The translations under genes were made by a program, and so were the position numbers. Below the pieces are notes generated by a model. The model was given only the letters and a program-made list of their open reading frames with translations. It did no database searches and was not told the DNA's origin. Of a DNA stretch of 13,257 nt, positions 1-6,381 are shown piece by piece; the stretch's first letter is position 1; every line of letters starts with the position of its first letter. Source of the stretch: JBCBWG01 sp039817205 (GTDB lineage Bacteria; Pseudomonadota; Alphaproteobacteria; Rhizobiales; Hyphomicrobiaceae); the NCBI GenBank assembly GCA_039817205.1, contig JBCBWG010000074.1, forward strand, positions 1-13,257, given 5' to 3'.

Positions 1-1
1 C

Positions 2-154
2 AAAACGCTCGTTCGGCTGACGAAATGGCTGGCGCAGACCTATGGCATCAAGGCCGACAAGATCAGCGGACATAACGACCATGCGGCGACCAGCTGTCCG
101 GGCAAAAACCTGAAAGCGTTTCTTCCGAAGTTGCGGGCCGCCGTTGCAGGTTGA
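2..154 (+). CDS. N-acetylmuramoyl-L-alanine amidase (Amidase_2/PGRP fold), C-terminal fragment
   Basis: Only the last 50 residues lie in the window; the gene enters from the left in frame 2 and stops with TGA at 152-154. The fragment holds GHNDHAATSCPG (fragment residues 23-34). This is the classic C-terminal zinc-site motif of type-2 amidases and peptidoglycan recognition proteins, in which a His and a Cys eight residues later (H24 and C32 here) bind the zinc. The Thr two residues before the Cys matches the position of the catalytic-site Lys of T7 lysozyme, where PGRPs carry Thr. Known members cleave the bond between N-acetylmuramic acid and the stem-peptide L-Ala. Localisation and any signal peptide cannot be judged because the N-terminus is missing. 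It converges on the deacetylase gene with only 33 bases between stops, and I see no terminator hairpin in that gap. A phage-lysin origin cannot be excluded from this fragment. Confidence 0.85.
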   Translation, partial: KTLVRLTKWLAQTYGIKADKISGHNDHAATSCPGKNLKAFLPKLRAAVAG

Positions 155-187
155 TCGCGTATGGCCCTTATCGTTTGTGGGGTGACG

Positions 188-1489
188 TCAGCCGGGTGAC
201 GGGCGCGTCGGACGAGCCGCACCGAAGCGGCGAACCGGCAATGGCACGGTCTGCGCGCTTGGCTGCCCGGACTTCCATACGGCGTCCAAGTCGAACTGAG
301 GCGCCGGACGTTTCACGAATTGGCCAGCCTGTAGCGCTCTGCGTTCCCCGTCGCTCAAGCGGTCCATATAGCGGGTCAGCTCCCGGTAGGTGACGCAGCG
401 AACTTCCGGTTGACCACAGACCGCTTCAACGAAAGCGATCAGCGCGCGGTGATAGGTGCCGGCCTGAAACTCTGAGAAGTGATGCCCGATATGGATTGGC
501 GCGCGGTTGCCGGCGTAGATCTGACGAAAATACGCCAAATAGGTCGCAAGCATTTGCCGACCGAAGCGATCGCGGTTTTGCGCGCTCCGATTGATCCGGA
601 TGCATGTGTGCCCGTGCCGTGCCGTATCGCGCGCGCAGAAATTGTAATCCATCGCCAAGGTGCGTCCGCGGGCCGGTCGTCCGACCATGGTTTTGGCGCT
701 GAGGCGTGGAAGTTTGAAGAGCCAGAGCCCTGTCGCGTGGCGGACGGGCCAGGCGTCGATGGCGGCTCCGGTTGCCCAACTCGCATCGTAACGAAATCCG
801 CGGCGCTTGAGCCCGTCGAACATAGCCGCGTTGATTGACAAATGCGGCGCCCGAAACCCGATCATGTCGCGATGAAGGACGGGATCGAATGTCGGTTTAT
901 TCGTTTCAGTTGTCGCGACGGCTTCATCTGCTGCGCCGAGGTTCCGCGCGACATCCGCCATCAGCAGCTCGAAGACGCGATGCTCATAGAGCCACTCATT
1001 AAGGGTCCAGTTCGCGCCGCAAGTGACGCCAGCGCCTTTGAAGCATCGTCCCTTCCCGCCGCGGAAATGCCCGACGGCATGGGAACCAAACTCGTGCCCG
1101 TCAGCGATGATCGCGTTAATCGCAGACACGCGGTCTCGGACATCGACGGCTGTTCCGCCGAAACCAATGTTGGAGCGTCCGGCGCGGAGCCGTGGTGGCT
1201 TGTACCGGCGGCGCTCGGCATAGGAGAGAAAGTTCGCCGCGCTGACAAAGAATGTGAACTTGGTGGGTTTGCCGCGTCGCTCCAGATCGCGCGCCCAGAG
1301 CCGAAGTTCGCGCCACTTTCGAAGCTCGCGACCGTTGTCGAATGAAATTACGACGAACTGGGGTGGGCGCTTAATCTGGGCGAATTCTTCCGCGGCAAAG
1401 GCAGCTGTCGGTGCTGCGGTCAAAACGGCCGCGGCCGTGAGGGCCAACCCTGCACCTTCGGGCCGAACTCTAAACTGCCGCGAACTCAT
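188..1489 (-). CDS. secreted polysaccharide deacetylase family protein (NodB-like fold)
   Basis: 433 residues from the ATG at 1489. The reading frame is open to 1603, but 1489 is preferred: a TGAGGG ribosome site lies 8 bases upstream and a signal peptide follows immediately (hydrophobic run about residues 13-32, ending PTAAFA-A). Carbohydrate-esterase-4 landmarks are in order: SFDNG at 49-53 (motif 1, with catalytic-base Asp D51), GSHAVGH at 135-141 (metal ligands H137 and H141), GFRAPHL at 211-217 (motif 3) and PIHIGHHF at 331-338 (late His motif). The usual second Asp of motif 1 is Asn (N52). My recollection is that a group of alphaproteobacterial deacetylase-like proteins shares this SFDN form, so it may be a subfamily trait rather than a lesion. 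Family members remove N-acetyl groups from chitin-like or peptidoglycan sugars outside the cytoplasm; the substrate here is unknown. Extra segments at about 84-115 and 145-205 make it longer than a minimal NodB domain. The last 35 residues look disordered. Confidence 0.85.
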   Translation of the reverse strand: MSSRQFRVRPEGAGLALTAAAVLTAAPTAAFAAEEFAQIKRPPQFVVISFDNGRELRKWRELRLWARDLERRGKPTKFTFFVSAANFLSYAERRRYKPPRLRAGRSNIGFGGTAVDVRDRVSAINAIIADGHEFGSHAVGHFRGGKGRCFKGAGVTCGANWTLNEWLYEHRVFELLMADVARNLGAADEAVATTETNKPTFDPVLHRDMIGFRAPHLSINAAMFDGLKRRGFRYDASWATGAAIDAWPVRHATGLWLFKLPRLSAKTMVGRPARGRTLAMDYNFCARDTARHGHTCIRINRSAQNRDRFGRQMLATYLAYFRQIYAGNRAPIHIGHHFSEFQAGTYHRALIAFVEAVCGQPEVRCVTYRELTRYMDRLSDGERRALQAGQFVKRPAPQFDLDAVWKSGQPSAQTVPLPVRRFGAARPTRPSPG

Positions 1490-1584
1490 ACGCTGTGCCC
1501 TCACGCAGACGATGACGAAACGCTTCTCAATGACCAGCACCCGTGACTGAATTGTGCCGCGCGCTGACCTTGTATTGAGCCGGG

Positions 1585-1611
1585 GTGACCATCCCTGTGT
1601 CACAACGTTGT
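1585..1611. promoter_or_regulatory. palindromes between the divergent deacetylase and SRP RNA genes
   Basis: GTGAC at 1585-1589 and GTCAC at 1599-1603 form an inverted repeat with a 9-base spacer. It overlaps a perfect 10-bp palindrome ACAACGTTGT at 1602-1611. The pair lies about 100 bases upstream of the deacetylase start and about 110 bases before the SRP RNA, so it could be an operator for either. No regulator family is recognised. The rest of 1490-1721 holds only the deacetylase ribosome site and the SRP promoter candidate. Confidence 0.2.
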
Positions 1612-1686
1612 CGTGGCAACGGTTGGGGCCTCGGTCAATGCGAGAAAAGACGGGCCAGACGCGCCGTGAAGAAGTTCAAACCGGGG

Positions 1687-1717
1687 TTGTGTCTTGGCCG
1701 CCAAAAAGTCATATGAG
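1687..1717 (+). promoter_or_regulatory. candidate promoter of the SRP RNA
   Basis: TTGTGT at 1687-1692 (-35-like) is followed, after about 18 bases, by ATATGA/TATGAG at 1711-1717 (-10-like). This puts a start about 5-6 bases downstream, at about 1722-1723, where the SRP RNA terminal helix begins. The match to consensus is partial; the main support is its position. Confidence 0.35.
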
Positions 1718-1721
1718 CGAC

Positions 1722-1818
1722 GGGAGGTTGGCATGGACGGGTCTCTCGCCAACCGGGTCAGGTCCGGAAGGAAGCAGCCCTAACGAGACCGGCGCGGGTC
1801 GATGTCCAGCCTCCTATT
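1722..1818 (+). ncRNA. ffs: 4.5S-type signal recognition particle RNA
   Basis: This is the RNA of the bacterial signal recognition particle; it binds Ffh and directs membrane and secretory proteins to FtsY. The diagnostic domain IV is present: GGTCAGGTCC, GGAA tetraloop at 1766-1769, then GGAAGCAGCC. The helix below it closes through GGGTCTC (1739-1745) with GAGACC (1785-1790). The terminal helix pairs GGAGGTTGG (1723-1731) with CCAGCCTCC (1806-1814), with one G-U pair. A TATTTT run follows at 1815-1820 as the likely termination point. At about 97 nt it is the short form without an Alu domain, as usual in Proteobacteria. It lies upstream of dnaX in the same orientation, a linkage also known from other bacteria. 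Ends are accurate to a few bases. Confidence 0.96.
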
Positions 1819-1880
1819 TTCCAATCGATAGCAATGACGCTCGCCGACCCAGCGACAGGGCTTAGATTGTTCCACCGCTC

Positions 1881-1928
1881 GGCCAGCGTTCGTGCCAGTG
1901 TCCCGGCCAGTGTTCGTGCCAGTGTTAG
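1881..1928. repeat. two-copy 24-bp tandem repeat upstream of dnaX
   Basis: Two head-to-tail copies, 1881-1904 and 1905-1928, both begin GGCCAG(C/T)GTTCGTGCCAGTGT and differ at one internal base and in the last few bases. Each copy also contains an internal half-repeat, GCCAGCGTTCGT/GCCAGTGT. It lies between the SRP RNA and the dnaX start, in the likely 5' leader of dnaX. No function is evident; replication slippage is the simplest origin. Confidence 0.75.
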
Positions 1929-1973
1929 CACGAGGGCCGCGCGGTTGACCCGGCGGCGTTTAAGCCGCATCCG

Positions 1974-3893
1974 ATGCCTATGACAGATGAAGCTGACACG
2001 CCGGGTTTTGATCTGGGTGATACGCCCGACGCGCCGTACATTGTTCTGGCGCGGAAGTACCGACCCGAGAGCTTTCCCGATCTGATCGGTCAGGAGGCCA
2101 TGGTCCAAACGCTGCGCAATGCGTTTGCCACCAACCGGATCGCCCAGGGGTTCATGCTAACGGGCGTCAGAGGTGTCGGCAAAACGACGACGGCGCGCAT
2201 CCTTGCCCGGGCCTTGAACTACGAAAAAGTGGACGGGAGCCAGATAGCCCCAACAGTTGATTTCGACGGTGATGGCGTCCACTGCCGCGAGATCATCAAG
2301 TCGAACCATCCTGATGTGCTGGAAATGGACGCCGCTTCGAACACAGGCGTCGACAACATACGCGAGATCATCGAGAGCGCGCGTTACAAGCCGCTGATCG
2401 CCCGCTACAAAGTCTTCATTATCGACGAAGTCCACATGCTCTCAAAGGGCGCGTTTAACGCACTCCTGAAGACCCTTGAAGAGCCGCCCGAGCATGTAAA
2501 GTTCATCTTCGCGACGACGGAAGTGCGCAAGGTTCCGGTGACCGTTTTGTCCCGTTGCCAGAGGTTCGACCTCCGCCGTGTGGATGTGGATGTCCTTGTC
2601 CCGCATTTCGAAAAAATTGTGACAGCGGAAGGTGCGGCCGCCGAGACCGAAGCGCTCGCGTTGATTGCGCGGGCCGCTGAAGGGTCGGTTCGCGATGGGC
2701 TCTCAATCCTTGATCAAGCCATCGCGATGGGCGCTGGCAATGTGACGGCGGACGCAGTCCGCAACATGATCGGGCTCGCCGACCGGGGCCGCGTCTTCGA
2801 TCTTTTCGAAGCCGTCCTGTCCGGCAAAGCTGATGCGACGCTGGATGGTTTTGAAGCGCTCTATAGGGACGGCGCTGATCCTCTGCAGCTGCTGGCAGAT
2901 CTCGCGGACGTTGTGCACGCGGTGACGAAAGCCAAAGCCGTTGGCGTCGATGCGCTCGGCGACGATTTCTCTGGCTCTGAAAAAGAGCGTGCCGCCGAGC
3001 TCGGGACGCCCGCATCTATGGCGATCCTCGCGCGCGCTTGGCAGATGCTGGTTGCAGGCGAACGGGAAGCGCGACAGGCTCCGAACGCGAAGGCAGCGGC
3101 CGAAATGGTGCTGATCCGTCTGGTCTACACAGCCGACTTGCCGACACCGGATCAGGTGCTGCGTGCCATGGGTGGTGCAACCGGTGCGGCGAGTGCTGGA
3201 AGCGCGGCAACGTCAGCCCCGGCCGGTGACGCCCCGGCGTCTGGCACGACTGCGCGTCGAACCTCGCAAGGCCCGAGGGCGGTCATGGAGACGGCGCAGG
3301 CCGCGCGTGGCATGGCCGTCGCCGCGGCAGGTCAGTCGGCTCCAAGCGCCGAGAGACAGATGGTGCCGCAACCGGCGGCAGCCGATCGATCGCAACAGCT
3401 CTCGTCCTTTGATGCGGTGATCGATTTTGTTGGAAATCAGCGGGACGCGAAGCTGAAACTGCATCTGGAAGACCATGTCAGCTTGGTCGCCTTCGAGCCG
3501 GGCCGGATTGAAGTAAGTCTTTTGCAGGGCGCTCCACAAAAATTGGCCGGTGAACTCGGCGAGAAGCTGACGAAGTGGACGGGTGCGCGCTGGATTGTCA
3601 CCGTCTCATCGAAGAGTGGCGCTGAGCCTGTCGGCGAGGTGCGGCGCCGGACCGATGCGGAAAAGCTCGAAAAGCTAAAACAGCATCCAGCCGTCCGCGC
3701 GGTCCTGGAGGCGCTTCCCGAGGTCAGAATTGCGGAAGTGCGCGATATTGACGTTGGAGCGGCGGCGCTCGGGTCGGAAGCGGTGTCGGAAATGTCAGAC
3801 CTTGCCGACGATAACGCTGGCGAAATCGGTACGGAGCGCGGGGACGCCGAACGAGGCATCCCATCAGGTGACGGTGCGTCGAAATCAGACTGA
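1974..3893 (+). CDS. dnaX: DNA polymerase III subunit gamma/tau
   Basis: 639 residues. This is the AAA+ ATPase of the clamp loader, which opens the beta sliding clamp onto primed DNA; the tau form also links the polymerase cores to the helicase. Visible motifs: ARKYRPESFPDLIGQE (26-41), Walker A GVRGVGKT (64-71), Walker B VFIIDE (147-152) with HMLSKGAFNALLKTLEEPP after it, sensor-1 ATTEV (180-184) and the SRC motif (193-195) bearing the arginine finger. The enterobacterial C-x8-C-x2-C-x2-C zinc cluster is absent: one Cys (C104) remains in that region, as I recall for other alphaproteobacterial DnaX. An Ala/Pro/Gly-rich linker (about 400-470) precedes the C-terminal tau-type domain and an acidic tail. 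No A AAA AAG-type slippery site is seen, so a separate gamma product is not predicted from sequence. Start may be ATG 1974 or ATG 1980 (two residues shorter); neither has a strong ribosome site. Confidence 0.97.
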   Translation: MPMTDEADTPGFDLGDTPDAPYIVLARKYRPESFPDLIGQEAMVQTLRNAFATNRIAQGFMLTGVRGVGKTTTARILARALNYEKVDGSQIAPTVDFDGDGVHCREIIKSNHPDVLEMDAASNTGVDNIREIIESARYKPLIARYKVFIIDEVHMLSKGAFNALLKTLEEPPEHVKFIFATTEVRKVPVTVLSRCQRFDLRRVDVDVLVPHFEKIVTAEGAAAETEALALIARAAEGSVRDGLSILDQAIAMGAGNVTADAVRNMIGLADRGRVFDLFEAVLSGKADATLDGFEALYRDGADPLQLLADLADVVHAVTKAKAVGVDALGDDFSGSEKERAAELGTPASMAILARAWQMLVAGEREARQAPNAKAAAEMVLIRLVYTADLPTPDQVLRAMGGATGAASAGSAATSAPAGDAPASGTTARRTSQGPRAVMETAQAARGMAVAAAGQSAPSAERQMVPQPAAADRSQQLSSFDAVIDFVGNQRDAKLKLHLEDHVSLVAFEPGRIEVSLLQGAPQKLAGELGEKLTKWTGARWIVTVSSKSGAEPVGEVRRRTDAEKLEKLKQHPAVRAVLEALPEVRIAEVRDIDVGAAALGSEAVSEMSDLADDNAGEIGTERGDAERGIPSGDGASKSD

Positions 3894-3936
3894 CGCCTTT
3901 CGCGTGCCAGACGCGACATAAATGGTGCCAGGCGTC
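3892..3936. other. nested inverted repeats between dnaX and ybaB
   Basis: GACGCCT (3892-3898, overlapping the dnaX stop) pairs with AGGCGTC (3930-3936). Inside it CGCGT (3901-3905) pairs with ACGCG (3911-3915). RNA from here could fold into a two-tier hairpin just after dnaX. No U-run follows, so it is not a standard intrinsic terminator; it might attenuate, be processed, or protect the message. The remainder of the 133-bp gap has a lone TTGACA at 3953-3958 without a good -10 partner. Confidence 0.35.
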
Positions 3937-4026
3937 GGGACGCGGGATCGCATTGACAATCCGGGTCCAGCAAAGCGACACCGGCAAGCAGATTGCGAGA
4001 CAGAGCCGAGAGCAGGAGCAGAACCA

Positions 4027-4347
4027 ATGCGCGACCTCATGGGCATGATGGGCAAGATCCAAGAAGTGCAAACCAAGATGAAGGAAGCGCAGGAGGAGCT
4101 CGATGCGCTCGAAGTCCACGGGCAGTCCGGCGCCGGGATGGTCGTCGTCACGTTGACCGGCAAAGCGGATCTGCGCGCGATCAAGATTGATCCGGCGCTT
4201 GCAAAACCGGATGAGACGGAAATCCTAGAAGACCTGATCGTCGCGGCCTTTGCCGATGCAAAGTCAAAGGCGGAAGAAGCGGCGGCCGAAAAGATGTCGG
4301 CGATCACAGGCGGTCTGCCACTGCCACCGGGCATGAAGCTGTTTTAG
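4027..4347 (+). CDS. ybaB: YbaB/EbfC family nucleoid-associated protein
   Basis: 106 residues, the usual family size. Family members are small dimeric DNA-binding proteins that coat the nucleoid; the gene is commonly found between dnaX and recR. The sequence shows the typical start MRDLMGMMGKIQEVQTKMKE with an N-terminal amphipathic helix (1-30), then GQSGAGMVVVTLTGKADLRAIKID (about 32-55), and the conserved end ITGGLPLPPGMKLF. The open frame extends upstream to 3922, but the ATG at 4027 is chosen because AGGAG lies 8 bases before it and homologues begin at this MRD/MKD position. It follows dnaX by 133 bases and precedes the DMT transporter by 67 bases, so it could share transcripts with both. 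Confidence 0.95.
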   Translation: MRDLMGMMGKIQEVQTKMKEAQEELDALEVHGQSGAGMVVVTLTGKADLRAIKIDPALAKPDETEILEDLIVAAFADAKSKAEEAAAEKMSAITGGLPLPPGMKLF

Positions 4348-4414
4348 TTTGGCCGCCGCGCGCATTCCGGCTGAACCCGGTTGTCGGAAATCTCATATGG
4401 AGGATGAAGCGCGT

Positions 4415-5452
4415 ATGACAGAGCCATCAAAACCGGTGGTTCAGCAGGGGCTCTGGCATCGCTATGCCTGGGTCGCCTACGCAGCGGTCTTCGTTGGTGT
4501 GATCGGACATGCCTCGTCTGAGTTTGTCGCAAAACTTATCTCAGAAAACTCCACCATTAATGGGCCCGAGATTTCCGTCTGGCGCTTCTTTCTTGGCGGC
4601 GTCGGCCTCGTGGGTTTGGCCCTGATACTGCCGTCGAGCCGCGATCTCGTAACGCCCATGAAACAGGATGGGTGGACGCTGCTTGCGTTTTCGTTCTTCG
4701 GCGTCGCGCTCGCCTATCTCTTTTTCCATTGGTCGCTCGACTATGCCTCGGTGCCGCAGGTCGCAACGGTGGTGACGACCGCGCCGATCTTCGTCGGGCT
4801 GATCAACATGGTGGTCAACAAGGTCCCGATCTCGACTGCGAAACTCGTCTCCGGGTTCGGCGCGGTGCTGGCGGTCGCGTTCCTTGTTACAGATGGGGCC
4901 CTTAGTGCGCTCGCTGGCAGTGCGGAAAGCCTTATTGGCATCGTGTTTGCGATCCTCTGCGCGGCGTTCATGTCGGTCTATCTGGTCCTCGCCAAGCCCT
5001 ACATTGCAAAGTACGGCGCGCTGCGGATGACGGCGATCACACTGTTCCTCGGCGGCTTGATGCTTTGGGTCGGGGTCGGTGCTTTGTTTGGCCGCTGGGT
5101 TGACTTCACAAGCATCACAACGATTGCGCCTGTCGCCGCGATCGCGATCGTCATCATCGCGCTCTACAATACGACTTTGACCCAGTGGCTCTGGATCGGT
5201 GGACTCGCCGCCGCGCCAGACATCACACGCGCGATGTATCTCTTCTTTCTGAAGCCGGTCATTGCAGCCGGTCTTGCCGTCGTCTTTCTCGGGACTGAAC
5301 TCACGGTCTGGCAGGTGCTCGCGATCACCGTGATCTGCGGCGCTGTTTTTCTCGAGGCCTATTGGGATCGGTTCTTCCCGTCGACGGCTCAGGCGCAATC
5401 GAACGGCGACCCATCCGGCAAAGATGAAGCGCCTGGCGCCTCGAAAGGTTAG
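4415..5452 (+). CDS. DMT superfamily (EamA-like) membrane transporter
   Basis: 345 residues with about ten hydrophobic segments in two five-helix halves: roughly 18-35, 53-72, 87-105, 114-133, 143-160, then 172-192, 204-225, 237-255, 258-290 and 296-315. This matches the duplicated EamA architecture of the drug/metabolite transporter superfamily. The half-repeat hallmark is visible as PQVATVVTTAPIFVGLINMV (114-133) and its later counterpart around 270-300. Members export amino acids, nucleosides or other small metabolites; the substrate cannot be assigned here. The frame is open from a TTG at 4349 and has another ATG at 4397, but ATG 4415 is preferred because GGAGGA (4399-4404) lies 10 bases upstream. 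The tail after 322 is hydrophilic and likely cytoplasmic. It lies 67 bases after ybaB and 8 bases before the TSUP gene, so the two membrane proteins are probably co-transcribed. Confidence 0.88.
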   Translation: MTEPSKPVVQQGLWHRYAWVAYAAVFVGVIGHASSEFVAKLISENSTINGPEISVWRFFLGGVGLVGLALILPSSRDLVTPMKQDGWTLLAFSFFGVALAYLFFHWSLDYASVPQVATVVTTAPIFVGLINMVVNKVPISTAKLVSGFGAVLAVAFLVTDGALSALAGSAESLIGIVFAILCAAFMSVYLVLAKPYIAKYGALRMTAITLFLGGLMLWVGVGALFGRWVDFTSITTIAPVAAIAIVIIALYNTTLTQWLWIGGLAAAPDITRAMYLFFLKPVIAAGLAVVFLGTELTVWQVLAITVICGAVFLEAYWDRFFPSTAQAQSNGDPSGKDEAPGASKG

Positions 5453-5460
5453 TCGCCGGC

Positions 5461-6306
5461 ATGCCAGATTTCGCGTGGCCAGATTTCGCGTGGCCAGATT
5501 TCGCGTGGTTGGGGTTCGACGGCGCTTTCATCGAGAGTTTGACAGCGGGGATGCAATGGCCGTCGATTGGTTTGATCACGCTGACGGTCGTGACGTTTCT
5601 TCTCGCTGGACTCATCAAAGGTGTCGTCGGGTTTGGCTTGCCGACGGTCGCATTGACGATGTTGGCCGCCGCTGTCGGGCTGAAGTCCGCGATGGCGATC
5701 ATGGTCGTCCCCGCGCTCTTTACAAACATCTGGCAGGGCCTGAGTGGCGGTGCGCTTGTAACTCTCACGCGGCGTTTGAGCGGCTTTCTCGGCCTCACAC
5801 TCGTGGGCATTTTTGTTGGCACCAGCCTCCTCGCGGCAACCGACGGTCGCCTGCTCGCGATCCTGCTTGGCGTCCTCATCCTGATTTATGCGGCCACCGG
5901 ACTTGCCAACTGGTCGCCGCCGAAGGTGACAACGCGCGAGACTTGGCTTTCGCCGGTCTTCGGCTTGCTCAACGGAATTGTCACGGGATTGACCGGATCA
6001 TTCATCATGCCCGGGCTCGTCTATCTGAGAGCACTCGACATGACGCGCGATCAGATGATCCAGGGCATGGGGATCGTCTTCACGCTGTCATCGATCGCGC
6101 TTGCGATCTTCTTGTCGCGTCAGTCCCTCATGCCGCCGGAGTTACTTGTCGCGTCTGCAGCTGGAACGCCCGCGGCCTTTGTCGGGATGGCGCTCGGACA
6201 GCAGCTTCGATCAAAGCTGAGCGATAAAGGCTTCGAGCGCTTGTTTTTTCTGGGTCTCGTCATTGCCGGCGGTTTTCTGATTGCGCGCAATGTTCGCGTG
6301 CTCTGA
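5461..6306 (+). CDS. TSUP family (TauE/SafE-like) membrane permease
   Basis: 281 residues with about eight hydrophobic segments. The family signature appears as FLLAGLIKGVVGFGLPTVAL (about 46-65) and, in the second half, FGLLNGIVTGLTGSFIMPGLVY (about 168-189), the paired (A/G)-x-x-(K/T)-G-x-x-G-x-G loops of TauE/SafE proteins. Members are proposed to move sulfur-containing anions such as sulfite, sulfoacetate or thiosulfate; the actual substrate is unknown. The N-terminus is odd: the first 16 residues are M followed by three copies of PDFAW, encoded by a perfect 15-bp triplicate. An AAAGG lies about 12 bases before ATG 5461, a longer than ideal spacing. ATG 5551 (MQWPSIG), which would remove the repeat and leave the membrane domain intact, is a possible alternative start. 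It follows the DMT gene by 8 bases and precedes recR by 75. Confidence 0.85.
   Translation: MPDFAWPDFAWPDFAWLGFDGAFIESLTAGMQWPSIGLITLTVVTFLLAGLIKGVVGFGLPTVALTMLAAAVGLKSAMAIMVVPALFTNIWQGLSGGALVTLTRRLSGFLGLTLVGIFVGTSLLAATDGRLLAILLGVLILIYAATGLANWSPPKVTTRETWLSPVFGLLNGIVTGLTGSFIMPGLVYLRALDMTRDQMIQGMGIVFTLSSIALAIFLSRQSLMPPELLVASAAGTPAAFVGMALGQQLRSKLSDKGFERLFFLGLVIAGGFLIARNVRVL
5464..5508 (+). repeat. perfect triple 15-bp tandem repeat at the TSUP N-terminus
   Basis: CCAGATTTCGCGTGG occurs three times without mismatch at 5464-5478, 5479-5493 and 5494-5508, directly after the ATG. Being 15 bp, each copy adds five codons (PDFAW), so copy-number change keeps the frame. Perfect identity suggests recent expansion. 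Confidence 0.95.
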
Positions 6307-6381
6307 TCGCCGCGAACTCTCCACAACGTAGTGAAGCTGGGTCCCATATCGCCACCGGCAAACCCATGGTAGGCAGGCTCC

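Noticed and set aside
1490..1603. Longer deacetylase start at 1603
   Set aside because: It would place 38 non-hydrophobic residues before a clear signal peptide, whereas ATG 1489 has a well-spaced ribosome site and puts the signal peptide at the N-terminus.
1554..1865. 103-residue open frame running through the SRP RNA
   Set aside because: The strand is occupied by a conserved structural RNA, and the frame shows no protein-like features.
2605..2615. A-rich run in dnaX as a possible frameshift site for a gamma product
   Set aside because: The run is GAA AAA ATT, not an A AAA AAG slippery heptamer, and lies near codon 214, inside the ATPase domain rather than at the gamma/tau boundary.
3953..3958. 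Consensus TTGACA as a ybaB promoter
   Set aside because: No acceptable -10 hexamer occurs 16-18 bases downstream, so the match alone is not enough.
4541..5398. 285-residue open frame on the minus strand across the DMT transporter
   Set aside because: It is antisense to a well-supported membrane protein. Its translation is rich in Arg, Asp and Glu with no recognisable motif, as expected for the antisense frame of a GC-rich hydrophobic gene.
5424..6227. 267-residue plus-strand frame overlapping the TSUP gene
   Set aside because: It is Arg/His/Cys rich, without domain features, and in a shifted frame over a gene with clear family motifs and membrane segments.
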